Shown here: positions 1 to 10,439 of the stretch, piece by piece
Position numbering within the stretch: the stretch's first letter is position 1
How the letters are laid out: every line of letters starts with the position of its first letter
NCBI GenBank assembly: GCA_035718085.1
Contig: DASTHS010000152.1
Coordinates: 1 to 11,831, forward strand
Length of the DNA: 11,831 bases
Source of the DNA: DASTHS01 sp035718085
GTDB lineage: Bacteria; Actinomycetota; Acidimicrobiia; Acidimicrobiales; Palsa-688
Direction: 5' to 3'
Position numbers and translations under genes: made by a program
The notes under the pieces: model-generated
Seen by the model: the letters and a program-made list of their open reading frames with translations, nothing else
Database searches by the model: none
What the model was told of the DNA's origin: nothing

Positions 1-344
1 GCATCGGTGCAGGTCTCGACGGCGAGCTCAGCTCTTGCCATCCTCGATTCCTGGCGCGATCGCCGCCGTCGGTCGTCGATCAACCGGCGGTGCGCGATGG
101 AGAACAGCCAGGTCTTGAACTCGGCGTGGCCACCCCGGAACTGGGTGATCCCGCGGAACGCGCCGAGGAAGACCTCGCTCGAGAGGTCGTCGGGGTCGCT
201 CGCCCCCTGCAGGCGGAGGTATCCGACGACCGCAGGTGCGAAGTCGCGGTAGAGGGCCTCGAACGCCCAGGCTGCCCCTGTCGACGCGGCGGCGACCACC
301 GTCTCGACTTGGCTCGGGGAGAGCCGAGTGCCCGCCGCTGCCAT
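1..344 (-). CDS. ECF-family RNA polymerase sigma factor, N-terminal part (truncated by the window edge)
   Basis: The minus frame from the ATG at 344 stays open for 114 codons to the window edge and reads as sigma-70 region 2. Residues about 26-63 run from WAFEALYRDF to a region 2.2-like stretch DPDDLSSEVFLGAF (50-63). Residues 79-95 read WLFSIAHRRLIDDRRRR, the classical region 2.4 helix that contacts the -10 element and ends in a basic cluster. Region 4 would lie beyond position 1. The family guides core RNA polymerase to a small set of promoters, usually for stress or envelope responses. The start is chosen because ATG 344 follows GGGAAGG and no in-frame ATG, GTG or TTG lies between it and the upstream stop. 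The gene sits 93 bp behind the NlpC/P60 gene on the same strand, so the two may share a transcript. No anti-sigma gene is visible. The regulon cannot be told from here. Confidence 0.85.
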   Translation of the reverse strand, partial: MAAAGTRLSPSQVETVVAAASTGAAWAFEALYRDFAPAVVGYLRLQGASDPDDLSSEVFLGAFRGITQFRGGHAEFKTWLFSIAHRRLIDDRRRRSRQESRMARAELAVETCTD

Positions 345-437
345 GACCTTCCCGCCATCGGCACGGTCGACGGCCCCCTGAAGGACGGTCTTGCGCCCCC
401 TCAGGTCCTCACCCGGGTCCCGAGGGCGTCGGCCGGC
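345..437 (-). other. Short spacer between the NlpC/P60 gene and the sigma factor gene
   Basis: This 93-bp same-strand spacer has no convincing promoter and no hairpin with a T-tract. The sigma frame is open right up to the NlpC stop codon but lacks a usable start before ATG 344. An imperfect direct repeat (CTGAGGGGG near 394-402 and TTCAGGGGG near 375-383 on the minus strand) is the only pattern noticed. Read-through from the upstream gene is therefore possible. Confidence 0.4.
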
Positions 438-2051
438 TCAGGGCAGCGTCAGCGGGCCGGTGACCAGGGGCTGGGATGCCGGGGCGACGGTCTGCGGGGG
501 TGCGGTGGTCGTCGTGGTGGTGGTGGTGGTGGCGGTCGAGCTCGGCGCCGGCGGCTCGGTGACCCCCGGCACCAGCGTCGAGGTCGGCGCGGTGGTGGGG
601 GCGGTGGTCGACGGGGGCGCCGAGGTGGTGCCCGACCCGGCGGGCGGTGCTGTCGTCGAGGTGGTGTCGACCGGGGCGCCGCTGGCGCCGGGTGGGGCCA
701 CGTAGCCGGGCGGGGGAGCGGTCTCCGAGGGCACCGTGCCCGCCGTCTGCACCACCGCCGGTTCGATCACCGCGCCCGCCTGCGGGCCCGGCCGAGCCGG
801 CACCGGGGTGGCGCCGTCGACGACGCGGCCGAACCCGTTGAGGTCGGTCCACCAGATCGGCTCGATCTGCACGACCGTGCCGGTGTGGGGGGCGTTCACC
901 ATCAGGCCGTCGCCGATGTACATGCCGACGTGGTGGATGTCGGTGGTGCCGAAGAACACCAGGTCGCCGGGCAGGAGCTGTGACAGCGGCACCGGCGCCA
1001 CCGCGGTGTACTGCTCTTCGGACGTGCGGGGGATCTGCACGCCGGCCTTGCCCCACGAGTACTGCATCAACCCGGAGCAGTCGAACATGTCGGGCCCGGT
1101 GCCCCCCCAGAGGTAGGGCTTGCCCAACTCGGAGAACGCCCACGCCAGGGCGACCGACGTGGTCGCCAGGGGGGCGGGCAACGGCACCGAGGGGGTGAAC
1201 TCCAGCGCCGACGGCGAGGTGAGCGCCTTGGCCGCCTGCGTCGACAGGGCGGTGTGCTCGTCGGCCACCAGCAGGGCCGCCTGCGAGGTCAGCGCGGTCA
1301 ACTCCTGCTTGATGTGGTCGGTGGCCGCCGCGGCCGCGGCCACGGCGGTGGCGGCCCGGGCCGACGCCGCCTCGGCCGCCTGCAGGTCGCCCTGTCGCCG
1401 CCGCAGCTGGGCGTCGGCGGCGCGGGCGACGGCCTTGCGCTCGGCCAGGATGCCGTCGGGGCTGAGCACCGTGTCTTCGTAGGCGGCGGCGGCGCTGAGC
1501 TGGTCGACGTCGCGGACCGACCACGCCAGCGCCTGGCGGTCGCTGCCGCCGGTGTAGAGGTTCAGCGCCGCCTCGCGCAGGGCGGCTTGCAGGTCGGCAG
1601 CCTCGCGGTCGTCTTCGGTGGCGGCCGCACCGGCGGCGTCGGCCGCGGCCCGGGCGGCGTCGGCCGCGGTCTGCGCCTGCTGCGCCTCGACGCTCGATGC
1701 GTCGAGGGTCTGCTGGGCCGCATCCAGGCTGGCCTGCAGCGGCGCCTGGCTGGCCCCGACCGACGACAGCTCGATGGCCCGCTCGAGCAGCACGTTCGGG
1801 TCCTGGCCGTCGGTGTACTGCGGGTCGACCGGCGGGATGGGCGGGACCGCCACCGGCGAGGGGGCACCGGGCACGGTCACGGTGGGCAGCGGTGTGGTCG
1901 CCGCGGCCGGGGCCACGCTGGTGGGGGGCGGGGTCGCCGGCGCCGCCGCCACCGAAGGGCCGAACGCCACGCCGGCGGCGAGCGCCGCCACGACCACGGC
2001 CCGGGTCGCGGCTCGACCGGAGCGGCGCCCGTCGCCGCCATTGGCCCCCAT
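438..2051 (-). CDS. Secreted NlpC/P60 (C40) peptidoglycan endopeptidase with coiled-coil N-terminus and Thr/Pro-rich tail
   Basis: A 537-residue protein, counted from the ATG at 2051. Residues 1-40 look like a signal peptide: basic n-region (RRSGRAATR), hydrophobic stretch AVVVAALAAGVAFG, then an Ala-rich cleavage zone. Residues about 80-265 are Ala/Gln/Glu-rich with heptad-like spacing, as in the coiled-coil regulatory halves of actinobacterial RipA/RipC-type hydrolases. Residues about 297-415 are the NlpC/P60 domain with the expected catalytic set: Cys325 in FDCSG, His374 in HHVGMYIGDG and His389 in NAPHTG. The family cleaves the peptide stems of peptidoglycan, commonly the D-Glu to diaminopimelate bond. 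Residues 416-537 are low-complexity Pro/Thr/Ala sequence. ATG 2078 (546 aa) and ATG 2060 are alternative starts; none has a good ribosome binding site, so the exact start is unsure. The gene is divergent from the pyr operon and followed by the sigma factor gene. Confidence 0.9.
   Translation of the reverse strand: MGANGGDGRRSGRAATRAVVVAALAAGVAFGPSVAAAPATPPPTSVAPAAATTPLPTVTVPGAPSPVAVPPIPPVDPQYTDGQDPNVLLERAIELSSVGASQAPLQASLDAAQQTLDASSVEAQQAQTAADAARAAADAAGAAATEDDREAADLQAALREAALNLYTGGSDRQALAWSVRDVDQLSAAAAYEDTVLSPDGILAERKAVARAADAQLRRRQGDLQAAEAASARAATAVAAAAAATDHIKQELTALTSQAALLVADEHTALSTQAAKALTSPSALEFTPSVPLPAPLATTSVALAWAFSELGKPYLWGGTGPDMFDCSGLMQYSWGKAGVQIPRTSEEQYTAVAPVPLSQLLPGDLVFFGTTDIHHVGMYIGDGLMVNAPHTGTVVQIEPIWWTDLNGFGRVVDGATPVPARPGPQAGAVIEPAVVQTAGTVPSETAPPPGYVAPPGASGAPVDTTSTTAPPAGSGTTSAPPSTTAPTTAPTSTLVPGVTEPPAPSSTATTTTTTTTTAPPQTVAPASQPLVTGPLTLP
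504..530 (-). repeat. Trinucleotide repeat encoding nine consecutive threonines
   Basis: Nine codons in a row encode Thr (ACC, with two ACG) inside the tail of the NlpC/P60 protein, flanked by Ala codons. On the plus strand it appears as a GGT/CGT run. Such near-perfect triplet tracts can gain or lose units by slippage without breaking the frame, so the tail length may vary between strains. Confidence 0.75.
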
Positions 2052-2137
2052 GTGCCACATCGGGCCGGAGTCTGCCATACGTGCGCTTTTCGGCGGGCGC
2101 GACCGTCTGGCACAGGCCGCTGCACCAGCGGGCCGAC

Positions 2138-2143
2138 TAGGGT
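2138..2143 (+). promoter_or_regulatory. Probable -10 element of the pyr operon promoter
   Basis: TAGGGT fits the TANNNT pattern used by housekeeping sigma factors of high-GC actinobacteria. It would place transcription start near 2150, giving a leader of about 44 nt that starts just before the putative PyrR hairpin. No recognisable -35 hexamer lies 16-19 bp upstream, so the call rests on one hexamer and its position. Confidence 0.4.
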
Positions 2144-2158
2144 GGCACCAGCCGTGAA

Positions 2159-2178
2159 GCCGGTCCGGTGAGGCCGGC
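2159..2178 (+). promoter_or_regulatory. Putative PyrR-binding RNA hairpin in the pyrR leader
   Basis: GCCGG (2159-2163) pairs with CCGGC (2174-2178). Between them is UCCGGUGAGG, which fits the Bacillus PyrR binding-loop core UCC-NGNGA-GG at every fixed position: a U bulge, a CC:GG upper pair and a loop GGUGA matching NGNGA. The hairpin ends two bases before the Shine-Dalgarno sequence at 2181-2190. No antiterminator or T-tract terminator follows, so the simplest reading is translational repression: UMP-bound PyrR would clamp the hairpin and block ribosome entry at pyrR. This mode has been described for mycobacterial PyrR. The sequence match is seen directly; binding and repression are inferred. 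Confidence 0.7.
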
Positions 2179-2180
2179 AC

Positions 2181-2190
2181 GGAGAGGAGG
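2181..2190 (+). promoter_or_regulatory. Strong ribosome binding site of pyrR
   Basis: GGAGAGGAGG lies three bases before the GTG at 2194 and offers two overlapping Shine-Dalgarno registers, the upstream one at better spacing. It fixes the pyrR start at GTG 2194 rather than the later ATG at 2260, which has no such site. It abuts the putative PyrR hairpin. Confidence 0.75.
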
Positions 2191-2193
2191 AAC

Positions 2194-2766
2194 GTGGCAG
2201 AGAGGGAGCGCGCCCTCGCACCGCCCTACGGCGGCGTGTTCGTCGCCCGCACCACCGTGATGGAGCCCGACGACGTGCAGCGGGCCGTCTGGCGCATGGC
2301 CCACGAGGTGCTCGAGCGCAACCACGGCACCGACGACGTCGTGGTGGTCGGCCTGCAGACCGGCGGCGTCTGGATCGCCCAACGGCTCGTCGAGACCATC
2401 GAGACGGTGGCCGGCGAGGCCCTGCCGCTCGGGACCCTCGACGTGGCCTTCTACCGCGACGACATCGGGCTGCGCCCGGTGCTCCCCGAGGCGGTGACCA
2501 CCATCCCCTTCGACCTGACCGGTCGCACGGTGGTGCTCGTCGACGACGTCCTCTTCACCGGGCGCACCATCCGCGCCGCGCTCAACGCCCTCACCGACTA
2601 CGGGCGGGCGCGCGCCGTGCAGCTGGCCGTCATGGTCGACCGCGGCCATCGCGAGCTGCCGATCCGCCCCGACTTCGTCGGCAAGAACCTGCCCACCCGC
2701 AGGGACGAGATGGTCGACGTGTCGGCCGACGGTGTGGTGCTCGGCGACGTGGTGGCCGCCCGGTGA
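2194..2766 (+). CDS. pyrR: PyrR: UMP-responsive pyr mRNA-binding attenuation protein / uracil phosphoribosyltransferase
   Basis: This 190-residue protein has the type I phosphoribosyltransferase fold of PyrR (Bacillus PyrR is about 180 residues). The PRPP loop is VVLVDDVLFTGRT at residues 113-125. The PyrR-typical segment DRGHRELPIRPDFVGKNLPT spans 149-168, and the N-terminal helix with AVWRMAHEVLERNHG (31-45) also matches the family. PyrR binds pyr leader RNA when UMP or UTP is high and lowers expression; many members also have weak uracil phosphoribosyltransferase activity. Compared with Bacillus PyrR there are about a dozen extra N-terminal residues, but the GTG start is supported by a strong Shine-Dalgarno sequence. 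It is the first gene of the operon, with the candidate target hairpin just upstream. Its stop overlaps the pyrB start (GTGA), which favours translational coupling. Confidence 0.96.
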   Translation: MAERERALAPPYGGVFVARTTVMEPDDVQRAVWRMAHEVLERNHGTDDVVVVGLQTGGVWIAQRLVETIETVAGEALPLGTLDVAFYRDDIGLRPVLPEAVTTIPFDLTGRTVVLVDDVLFTGRTIRAALNALTDYGRARAVQLAVMVDRGHRELPIRPDFVGKNLPTRRDEMVDVSADGVVLGDVVAAR

Positions 2767-3716
2767 GCGCCGCCGGACACCTCCTGTCGGTCGCCGACCT
2801 CGGCGCCGACGGCATCGAGGAGGTCATGCGGGTCACCGACAGCTTCGTGGAGGTCGCCAGCCGGGCCATCCCCAAGGTGCCGGCCCTGCGGGGCAAGACG
2901 GTGGTCTCGCTGTTCTTCGAAGACTCCACCCGCACCCGCCTGTCGTTCGAGACGGCGGCCCGCCGCCTCTCCGCCGACGTGATGACCTTCTCGGCGGCGT
3001 CGTCGTCGGTCAACAAGGGGGAGTCGCTGCGCGACACGGTCGAGACGATCGAAGCCATGGGCGTCGACGCCCTGGTCGTGCGCCATGCCGGCTCGGGCGT
3101 GCCCTGGCAGGTCGCCGGGTGGGCGCCGAGCGTCGCCGTGGTCAACGCCGGCGACGGCTGGCACGAGCACCCCACCCAGGCGTTGCTCGACTGCTACACG
3201 ATCACGCGGGCCCGCCCGCCGGCCGACGGTCCCCGCCCCCTCGAGGGGGCGCGGATCGCCATCGTCGGCGACATCCGCCACAGCCGGGTGGCCCGATCCG
3301 ACGTGCTCGCGTTCGCGGCCCTCGGCGCCGAGGTCGTGCTCGTCGCCCCCCCAACCCTGCTGCCCGCCAGCCTGGCCGGCTGGCCGGTGTCGGTCTCCCA
3401 CGACCTCGACGCCACCCTGCCGGGCGTCGACGTCGTCTACGTGCTGCGCCTGCAGCGCGAGCGCATGACCGAGGCGCTGCTGCCGACGCTGCGGGAGTAC
3501 ACCGCCACCTTCGGGCTGACCCGGGAGCGCGCCCGGCTGCTGCCCGAGGGGGCGCTGATCATGCACCCCGGCCCGGTCAACCGCGGCGTCGAGATCGCCG
3601 CCGAGGTGGCCGACGCCCCCGGCTCGGTGATCACCCGGCAGGTGGCCAACGGGGTCGCCGTGCGCATGGCCGTGCTGTACCTGCTCCTCGGATCGGGGGT
3701 CGACCTTGCCGCGTGA
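2763..3716 (+). CDS. pyrB: Aspartate carbamoyltransferase catalytic subunit
   Basis: This 317-residue enzyme condenses carbamoyl phosphate with L-aspartate to N-carbamoyl-L-aspartate, the committed step of pyrimidine synthesis. The carbamoyl-phosphate site is clear: FFEDSTRTRLSFE at residues 51-63, and the mobile-loop motif SVNKGES at 82-88. HPTQALLD is at 136-143, HSRVARS at 173-179 and HPGPVNRG at 268-275. The length is typical of catalytic chains that work without a PyrI regulatory subunit, and no pyrI is present. The GTG start at 2763 shares four bases with the end of pyrR, and the N-terminus (HLLSVADLG) aligns with the usual family start. The 3' end overlaps the next gene. Control is probably through PyrR and feedback on CarB rather than on this enzyme. 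Confidence 0.97.
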   Translation: MSAAGHLLSVADLGADGIEEVMRVTDSFVEVASRAIPKVPALRGKTVVSLFFEDSTRTRLSFETAARRLSADVMTFSAASSSVNKGESLRDTVETIEAMGVDALVVRHAGSGVPWQVAGWAPSVAVVNAGDGWHEHPTQALLDCYTITRARPPADGPRPLEGARIAIVGDIRHSRVARSDVLAFAALGAEVVLVAPPTLLPASLAGWPVSVSHDLDATLPGVDVVYVLRLQRERMTEALLPTLREYTATFGLTRERARLLPEGALIMHPGPVNRGVEIAAEVADAPGSVITRQVANGVAVRMAVLYLLLGSGVDLAA

Positions 3717-5031
3717 CCTCGCTCCGGGCCGGCCGCTGTCGCGGCCGCGCAACCTGCTGATCCGCGGCGGCACCCTCGTCGACGCCACCGGGTCACGGCC
3801 CGGCGACCTGCTGGTGCTCGACGGCGTCGTGGTGTCGGCCGGCCCACGCGTCGGGTCGGGGCCCGCCGGCACGGTGGTGCTCGACGCCGAGGGCGCGCTG
3901 GTGGCGCCCGGCCTCGTCGACCTCCACACCCACCTGCGCGAGCCGGGCCGGGAAGAGGCCGAGACCGTCGAGTCGGGGTCGCGCGCCGCGGCGGTGGGCG
4001 GCTACACCGCCGTGGTGGCCATGCCCAACACCGAGCCGGCCATCGACTCCGCCGCGGTCGTGCGCCACGTGGTCGGCCTGGCCGAGGGGGCGCTGTGCCA
4101 GGTTGCCGTCGCCGGCGCCATCACCGTCGGGCGCGAGGGCCGGGCCCTGGCGCCGATCGCCGAGATGGCCGCCCTCGGGGTGCACCTGTTCACCGACGAC
4201 GGCACCGGCGTCCAAGACGCCCGGCTCATGCGCCGGGCCCTCGAGTACGCCTCGTCGCTCGGGGTGGTGCTGGCCGAGCACTGCGAGGACGCCTCCCTCG
4301 CCGCCGGCGGCCACATGCACGAAGGCGAGTGGTCGAGCCGGCTCGGCATCGCCGGCCAGCCGGCTGAGGCGGAAGAGCTCATGGTGAGCCGGGACCTGGC
4401 CCTGTGCCGGCTCACCGGCACGCCGGTGCACCTGCTGCACCTCTCGACCGCCGGCTCGGTGGCCCTGGTGCGTGGCGCCAAGGCGTCGGGGCTGCCCGTC
4501 ACCGCCGAGGCGACCCCCCACCACCTCTGCCTCACCGACGCCGCCGTCGCCGGCTACGACACCGTCTACAAGGTGCACCCGCCGCTGCGCACCGACGCCG
4601 ACGTCGCCGCCATCCGCGCCGGCCTGGCCGACGGCACGATCGACGCCATCGCCACCGACCACGCCCCCCACGCCCGTGAGGCCAAGGAGGTCCCCTTCGA
4701 CCAGGCCGCCCCCGGCATGGTCGGCCTCGAGACCGCCCTGGCCGTCGCCCTGACCGAGCTCGACCTTCCCCCCCACGAGGTGCTCGCCCTGATGTCATGG
4801 AAGCCCGCCGCCATCGCCGGACTCGCCGCCCGGCAGGGCCGCCCCCTTGCCGCCGGCGAAGCGGCGAACATCTGCGTCGTCGACCCCGCCGAGGAGTGGG
4901 TCGTCGACCCGGCCCGGTTGGTCAGCCGCAGCCGCAACACCCCCTTCGCCGGCCGACGGCTGCGGGGCCGGGTGCGCCACACCGTCGCCGACGGCGAGCC
5001 GGTGGTCGTCGCCGGGGAGCCGCAGCGATGA
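3706..5031 (+). CDS. pyrC: Dihydroorotase, type I (multifunctional-complex type)
   Basis: A 441-residue zinc amidohydrolase that cyclises carbamoyl aspartate to dihydroorotate. Metal and catalytic residues are visible: HTHLREPG (residues 74-81, His74 and His76), Asp164 in FTDDG, His192 in AEHCED, His245 in LLHLS and Asp318 in ATDHAPH. The substrate-contact motif NTPFAGR is at 411-417. The pattern with Asp in the FTDDG loop is that of the Bacillus/Aquifex-type enzyme rather than the short E. coli type. The start is a TTG at 3706 that overlaps the pyrB end by 11 bases, with GGGGG six bases upstream. It gives about 15 residues before the usual LLIRGG beginning, and no better in-frame start was seen. 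The 3' end overlaps carA in ATGA. Confidence 0.95.
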   Translation: MPRDLAPGRPLSRPRNLLIRGGTLVDATGSRPGDLLVLDGVVVSAGPRVGSGPAGTVVLDAEGALVAPGLVDLHTHLREPGREEAETVESGSRAAAVGGYTAVVAMPNTEPAIDSAAVVRHVVGLAEGALCQVAVAGAITVGREGRALAPIAEMAALGVHLFTDDGTGVQDARLMRRALEYASSLGVVLAEHCEDASLAAGGHMHEGEWSSRLGIAGQPAEAEELMVSRDLALCRLTGTPVHLLHLSTAGSVALVRGAKASGLPVTAEATPHHLCLTDAAVAGYDTVYKVHPPLRTDADVAAIRAGLADGTIDAIATDHAPHAREAKEVPFDQAAPGMVGLETALAVALTELDLPPHEVLALMSWKPAAIAGLAARQGRPLAAGEAANICVVDPAEEWVVDPARLVSRSRNTPFAGRRLRGRVRHTVADGEPVVVAGEPQR

Positions 5032-6169
5032 CCCCCGCCGCGTCGCGCCGCCCCCGACCCGGACGGCGCCCCGCCGCCCTGGTCGTCTTCGCCGACGGCA
5101 CCACCTTCGAGGGTGAGGCCATCGGCGCCCCGCCCCGCGGAGGGGCGGCCACCGGCGAAGTGGTGTTCAACACGGTGCTGTCGGGCTACCAGGAGGTCAT
5201 CACCGACCCCAGCTACGCCGGGCAGCTGCTCTGCTTCACCTACCCCCACATCGGCAACTACGGGGTCACCGCCGCCGACGACGAGAGCGCCGGGCCCCAC
5301 TGCCGCGGGGTGATCGTCCGGGAGATCAGCGACCGGCCGAGCAACTGGCGGGCCAGCGAAGGCCTCGACGAGTTCCTCGTGCGCACCGGCACCCCCGGGG
5401 TCACCGGCGTCGACACCCGCCGCCTGACCCGCCACGTGCGCGACGCCGGCGCCCTGCCGGCGGCCATCGGCCCGGTCGAGGGCGACGGCGCCCTGGACGA
5501 GGCGGCCCTGCTCGAGGCGGCCCGCCGGGAGCCGGGCACCGAGGGCGCCGACCTCGTCGCCGGGGTCACCACCGCCGAGCCCTACACCGTCGGCTCCGGG
5601 CCCTACCGGGTCGTCGCCTACGACTTCGGCGTCAAGCGGACCATGCTCGACCTGCTGGGCCGCATCGCCACCGTCGAGGTGGTGCCGGCATCGACGCCGG
5701 CGGCCGAGGTGCTCGACCGGTCACCCGACGGGGTGTTCCTCTCCAACGGTCCCGGCGACCCCGCCGCCCTCGGCTACGCCACCACGGCGGTGGGCGGGCT
5801 GCTCGGCCGGGTGCCGGTGTTCGGCATCTGCCTCGGCCACCAGCTCCTGGCCGGGGCGCTCGGGGGGCGCACCTACAAGCTCCCCTTCGGTCACCACGGC
5901 GGCAACCACCCGGTCAAGCGGCTGGGGGGCGCGGAGCGCACCGGCCCCGCCGTCGAGATCACCAGCCAGAACCACAGCTACGCCGTGGCGCCCGACGGGC
6001 TCGCCGCCGACATCACCCACATCAACCTCAACGACGGGGTCGTCGAGGGCCTCGCCAGCCGGGACGTGCCCGCCTTCTCGGTGCAGTACCACCCCGAGGC
6101 GGGCCCCGGCCCCCACGACGCCCGCTACCTCTTCGAGGAGTTCCGCCTGCTCATGGATCGGGGGGCCTA

Positions 6170-6170
<1 letters not shown>
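5028..6170 (+). CDS. carA: Carbamoyl-phosphate synthase small (glutaminase) subunit
   Basis: This 380-residue subunit hydrolyses glutamine and channels ammonia to CarB. The N-terminal CPSase small-chain domain (about 17-150) begins LVVFADGTTFEGEAIG and includes TGEVVFNTVLSGYQEVITDP. The class I glutamine amidotransferase domain (about 193-378) has GPGDP at 241-245, the nucleophile Cys268 in FGICLGHQ, and His355 and Glu357 in YHPEA, so the triad is complete. The start is the ATG at 5028 inside ATGA at the end of pyrC. The open frame extends further upstream, but only as shadow of pyrC. The stop TAG overlaps the carB GTG by one base, consistent with equal production of the two subunits. The same pool of carbamoyl phosphate normally serves arginine synthesis too. 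Confidence 0.97.
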
Positions 6171-9458
<3,288 letters not shown>

Positions 9459-9466
<8 letters not shown>

Positions 9467-10439
9467 CCGCCGCCGCCGGGGGCCGGGCGCACCGGTCGAC
9501 CTGACCACCTCGGTCGGCGCGGTGGCACTGCCCAACCCGGTGATGACCGCATCGGGAACCTCCGGCCACGGCGCCGAGCTGGCGCCCTACCTCGACCTCG
9601 CCGGGCTCGGCGCCGTCGTGGTGAAGAGCCTCTCGGCCGACGCCTGGGCGGGCAACCCCGCCCCTCGGCTGCACCCACTGCCCGCCGGCATGCTCAACAG
9701 CGTGGGGCTCGACAACCCCGGCGTGGCGGCCTGGCTGGCCGACGACCTGCCGCCGCTGGCGGCCACCGGCGCCGCCGTGGTCGCCAGCATCTGGGGGTTC
9801 TCGGCCGACGACTACCGGCGGGCGGCCGCCGCCGTCGCCGCCGGCGCCACCCCGGCCGTGGTGGCCGTCGAGGCCAACATCTCCTGCCCCAACGTCGAGG
9901 ACCGCCGGCGCATGTTCGCCCACGACCCCCAGGCGGCCGCCGGCGCCGTCGCCGCCGCCGTCGACGGCCTCGCCGGGTCGGGCCTGCCGCTGTGGGTGAA
10001 GCTCAGCCCCAACGTCACCGACCTGACCGAGATCGCCGCCGCCGTGGTCGGTGCGGGCGCCGCATCGCTCACGCTGGTCAACACCGTGATGGGCATGGCC
10101 ATCGACCCAGCGACAGGGGCGGCCCGGCTGGGCGCCGGCGGCGGCGGCCTGTCAGGCCCGGCGGTGCACGCAGTGGCCGTGCGGGCCGTCTACGAGTGCC
10201 GCGCCGCGTTGCCCGACATCCCGATCGTGGGGGTCGGCGGGGTGGCCAGCGGGCTCGACGCCGCCGAGTTGCTGGCTGCCGGCGCCCACGCCGTGCAGGT
10301 CGGCACCGCCACCTTCGCCGACCCGAGGGCGCCGGCCCGGGTGCTCGACGAGCTCGCCGCCTGGTGCGCCGCCCACGAGGTGAGGCGGGTGGCCGACCTG
10401 GTAGGAAGAGCCCATGGCGCCCGGCGCAGCACCCCCTGA
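9459..10439 (+). CDS. pyrD: Dihydroorotate dehydrogenase, class 1B catalytic subunit type (PyrDB-like)
   Basis: A 326-residue FMN enzyme that oxidises dihydroorotate to orotate. Cys143 in NISCPNVE is the catalytic base of class 1 enzymes. The loop after it (ending FAHDP) resembles NVKxGGxxFGxDP of class 1B rather than the NVPGK of class 1A. Other class 1B-like segments are VDLTTSVGAVALPNPVMTAS (13-32), KLSPNV (181-186), NTVMGMAIDP (208-217), GGLSGPA (229-235), GGVASG (260-265) and VQVGTATF (279-286). There is no N-terminal membrane anchor as in class 2, so it should be cytosolic. Class 1B normally works with PyrK, which passes electrons to NAD+, and pyrK is not next to it. The TTG start overlaps carB by eight bases and lacks a clear ribosome binding site, so the start is the least certain in the operon. 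Confidence 0.93.

Noticed and set aside
504..531. A tandem GTG/GGT repeat considered as a CRISPR or regulatory repeat
   Set aside because: It is a simple in-frame triplet tract coding Thr residues, without spacers.
90..983. Plus-strand frames with poly-Gly or poly-Val stretches over the left genes
   Set aside because: These are complements of the sigma factor and the Thr/Pro-rich tail, with no motif, ribosome binding site or family resemblance.
409..2058. A 549-codon minus-strand frame overlapping the NlpC/P60 gene, ending in His-rich sequence
   Set aside because: It is offset from the real frame, which holds the signal peptide and catalytic Cys/His motifs. The His run is the Thr repeat read in another frame.
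2079..2193. A riboswitch (such as cyclic di-AMP sensing) for the NlpC/P60 gene on the minus strand
   Set aside because: The intergenic region is only about 115-140 bp, is shared with the pyr promoter and lacks the conserved core such an element would need.
2159..2193. Classical Bacillus-type transcription attenuation (antiterminator plus T-tract terminator) in the pyrR leader
   Set aside because: Only one hairpin fits between the likely transcription start and the GTG, and no T-tract follows it. Translational control is the simpler explanation.
4797..5027. Longer carA beginning 77 codons earlier
   Set aside because: The extension is Arg/Pro/Gly-rich shadow of the pyrC 3' end. ATG 5028 in the ATGA overlap gives the normal CarA N-terminus.
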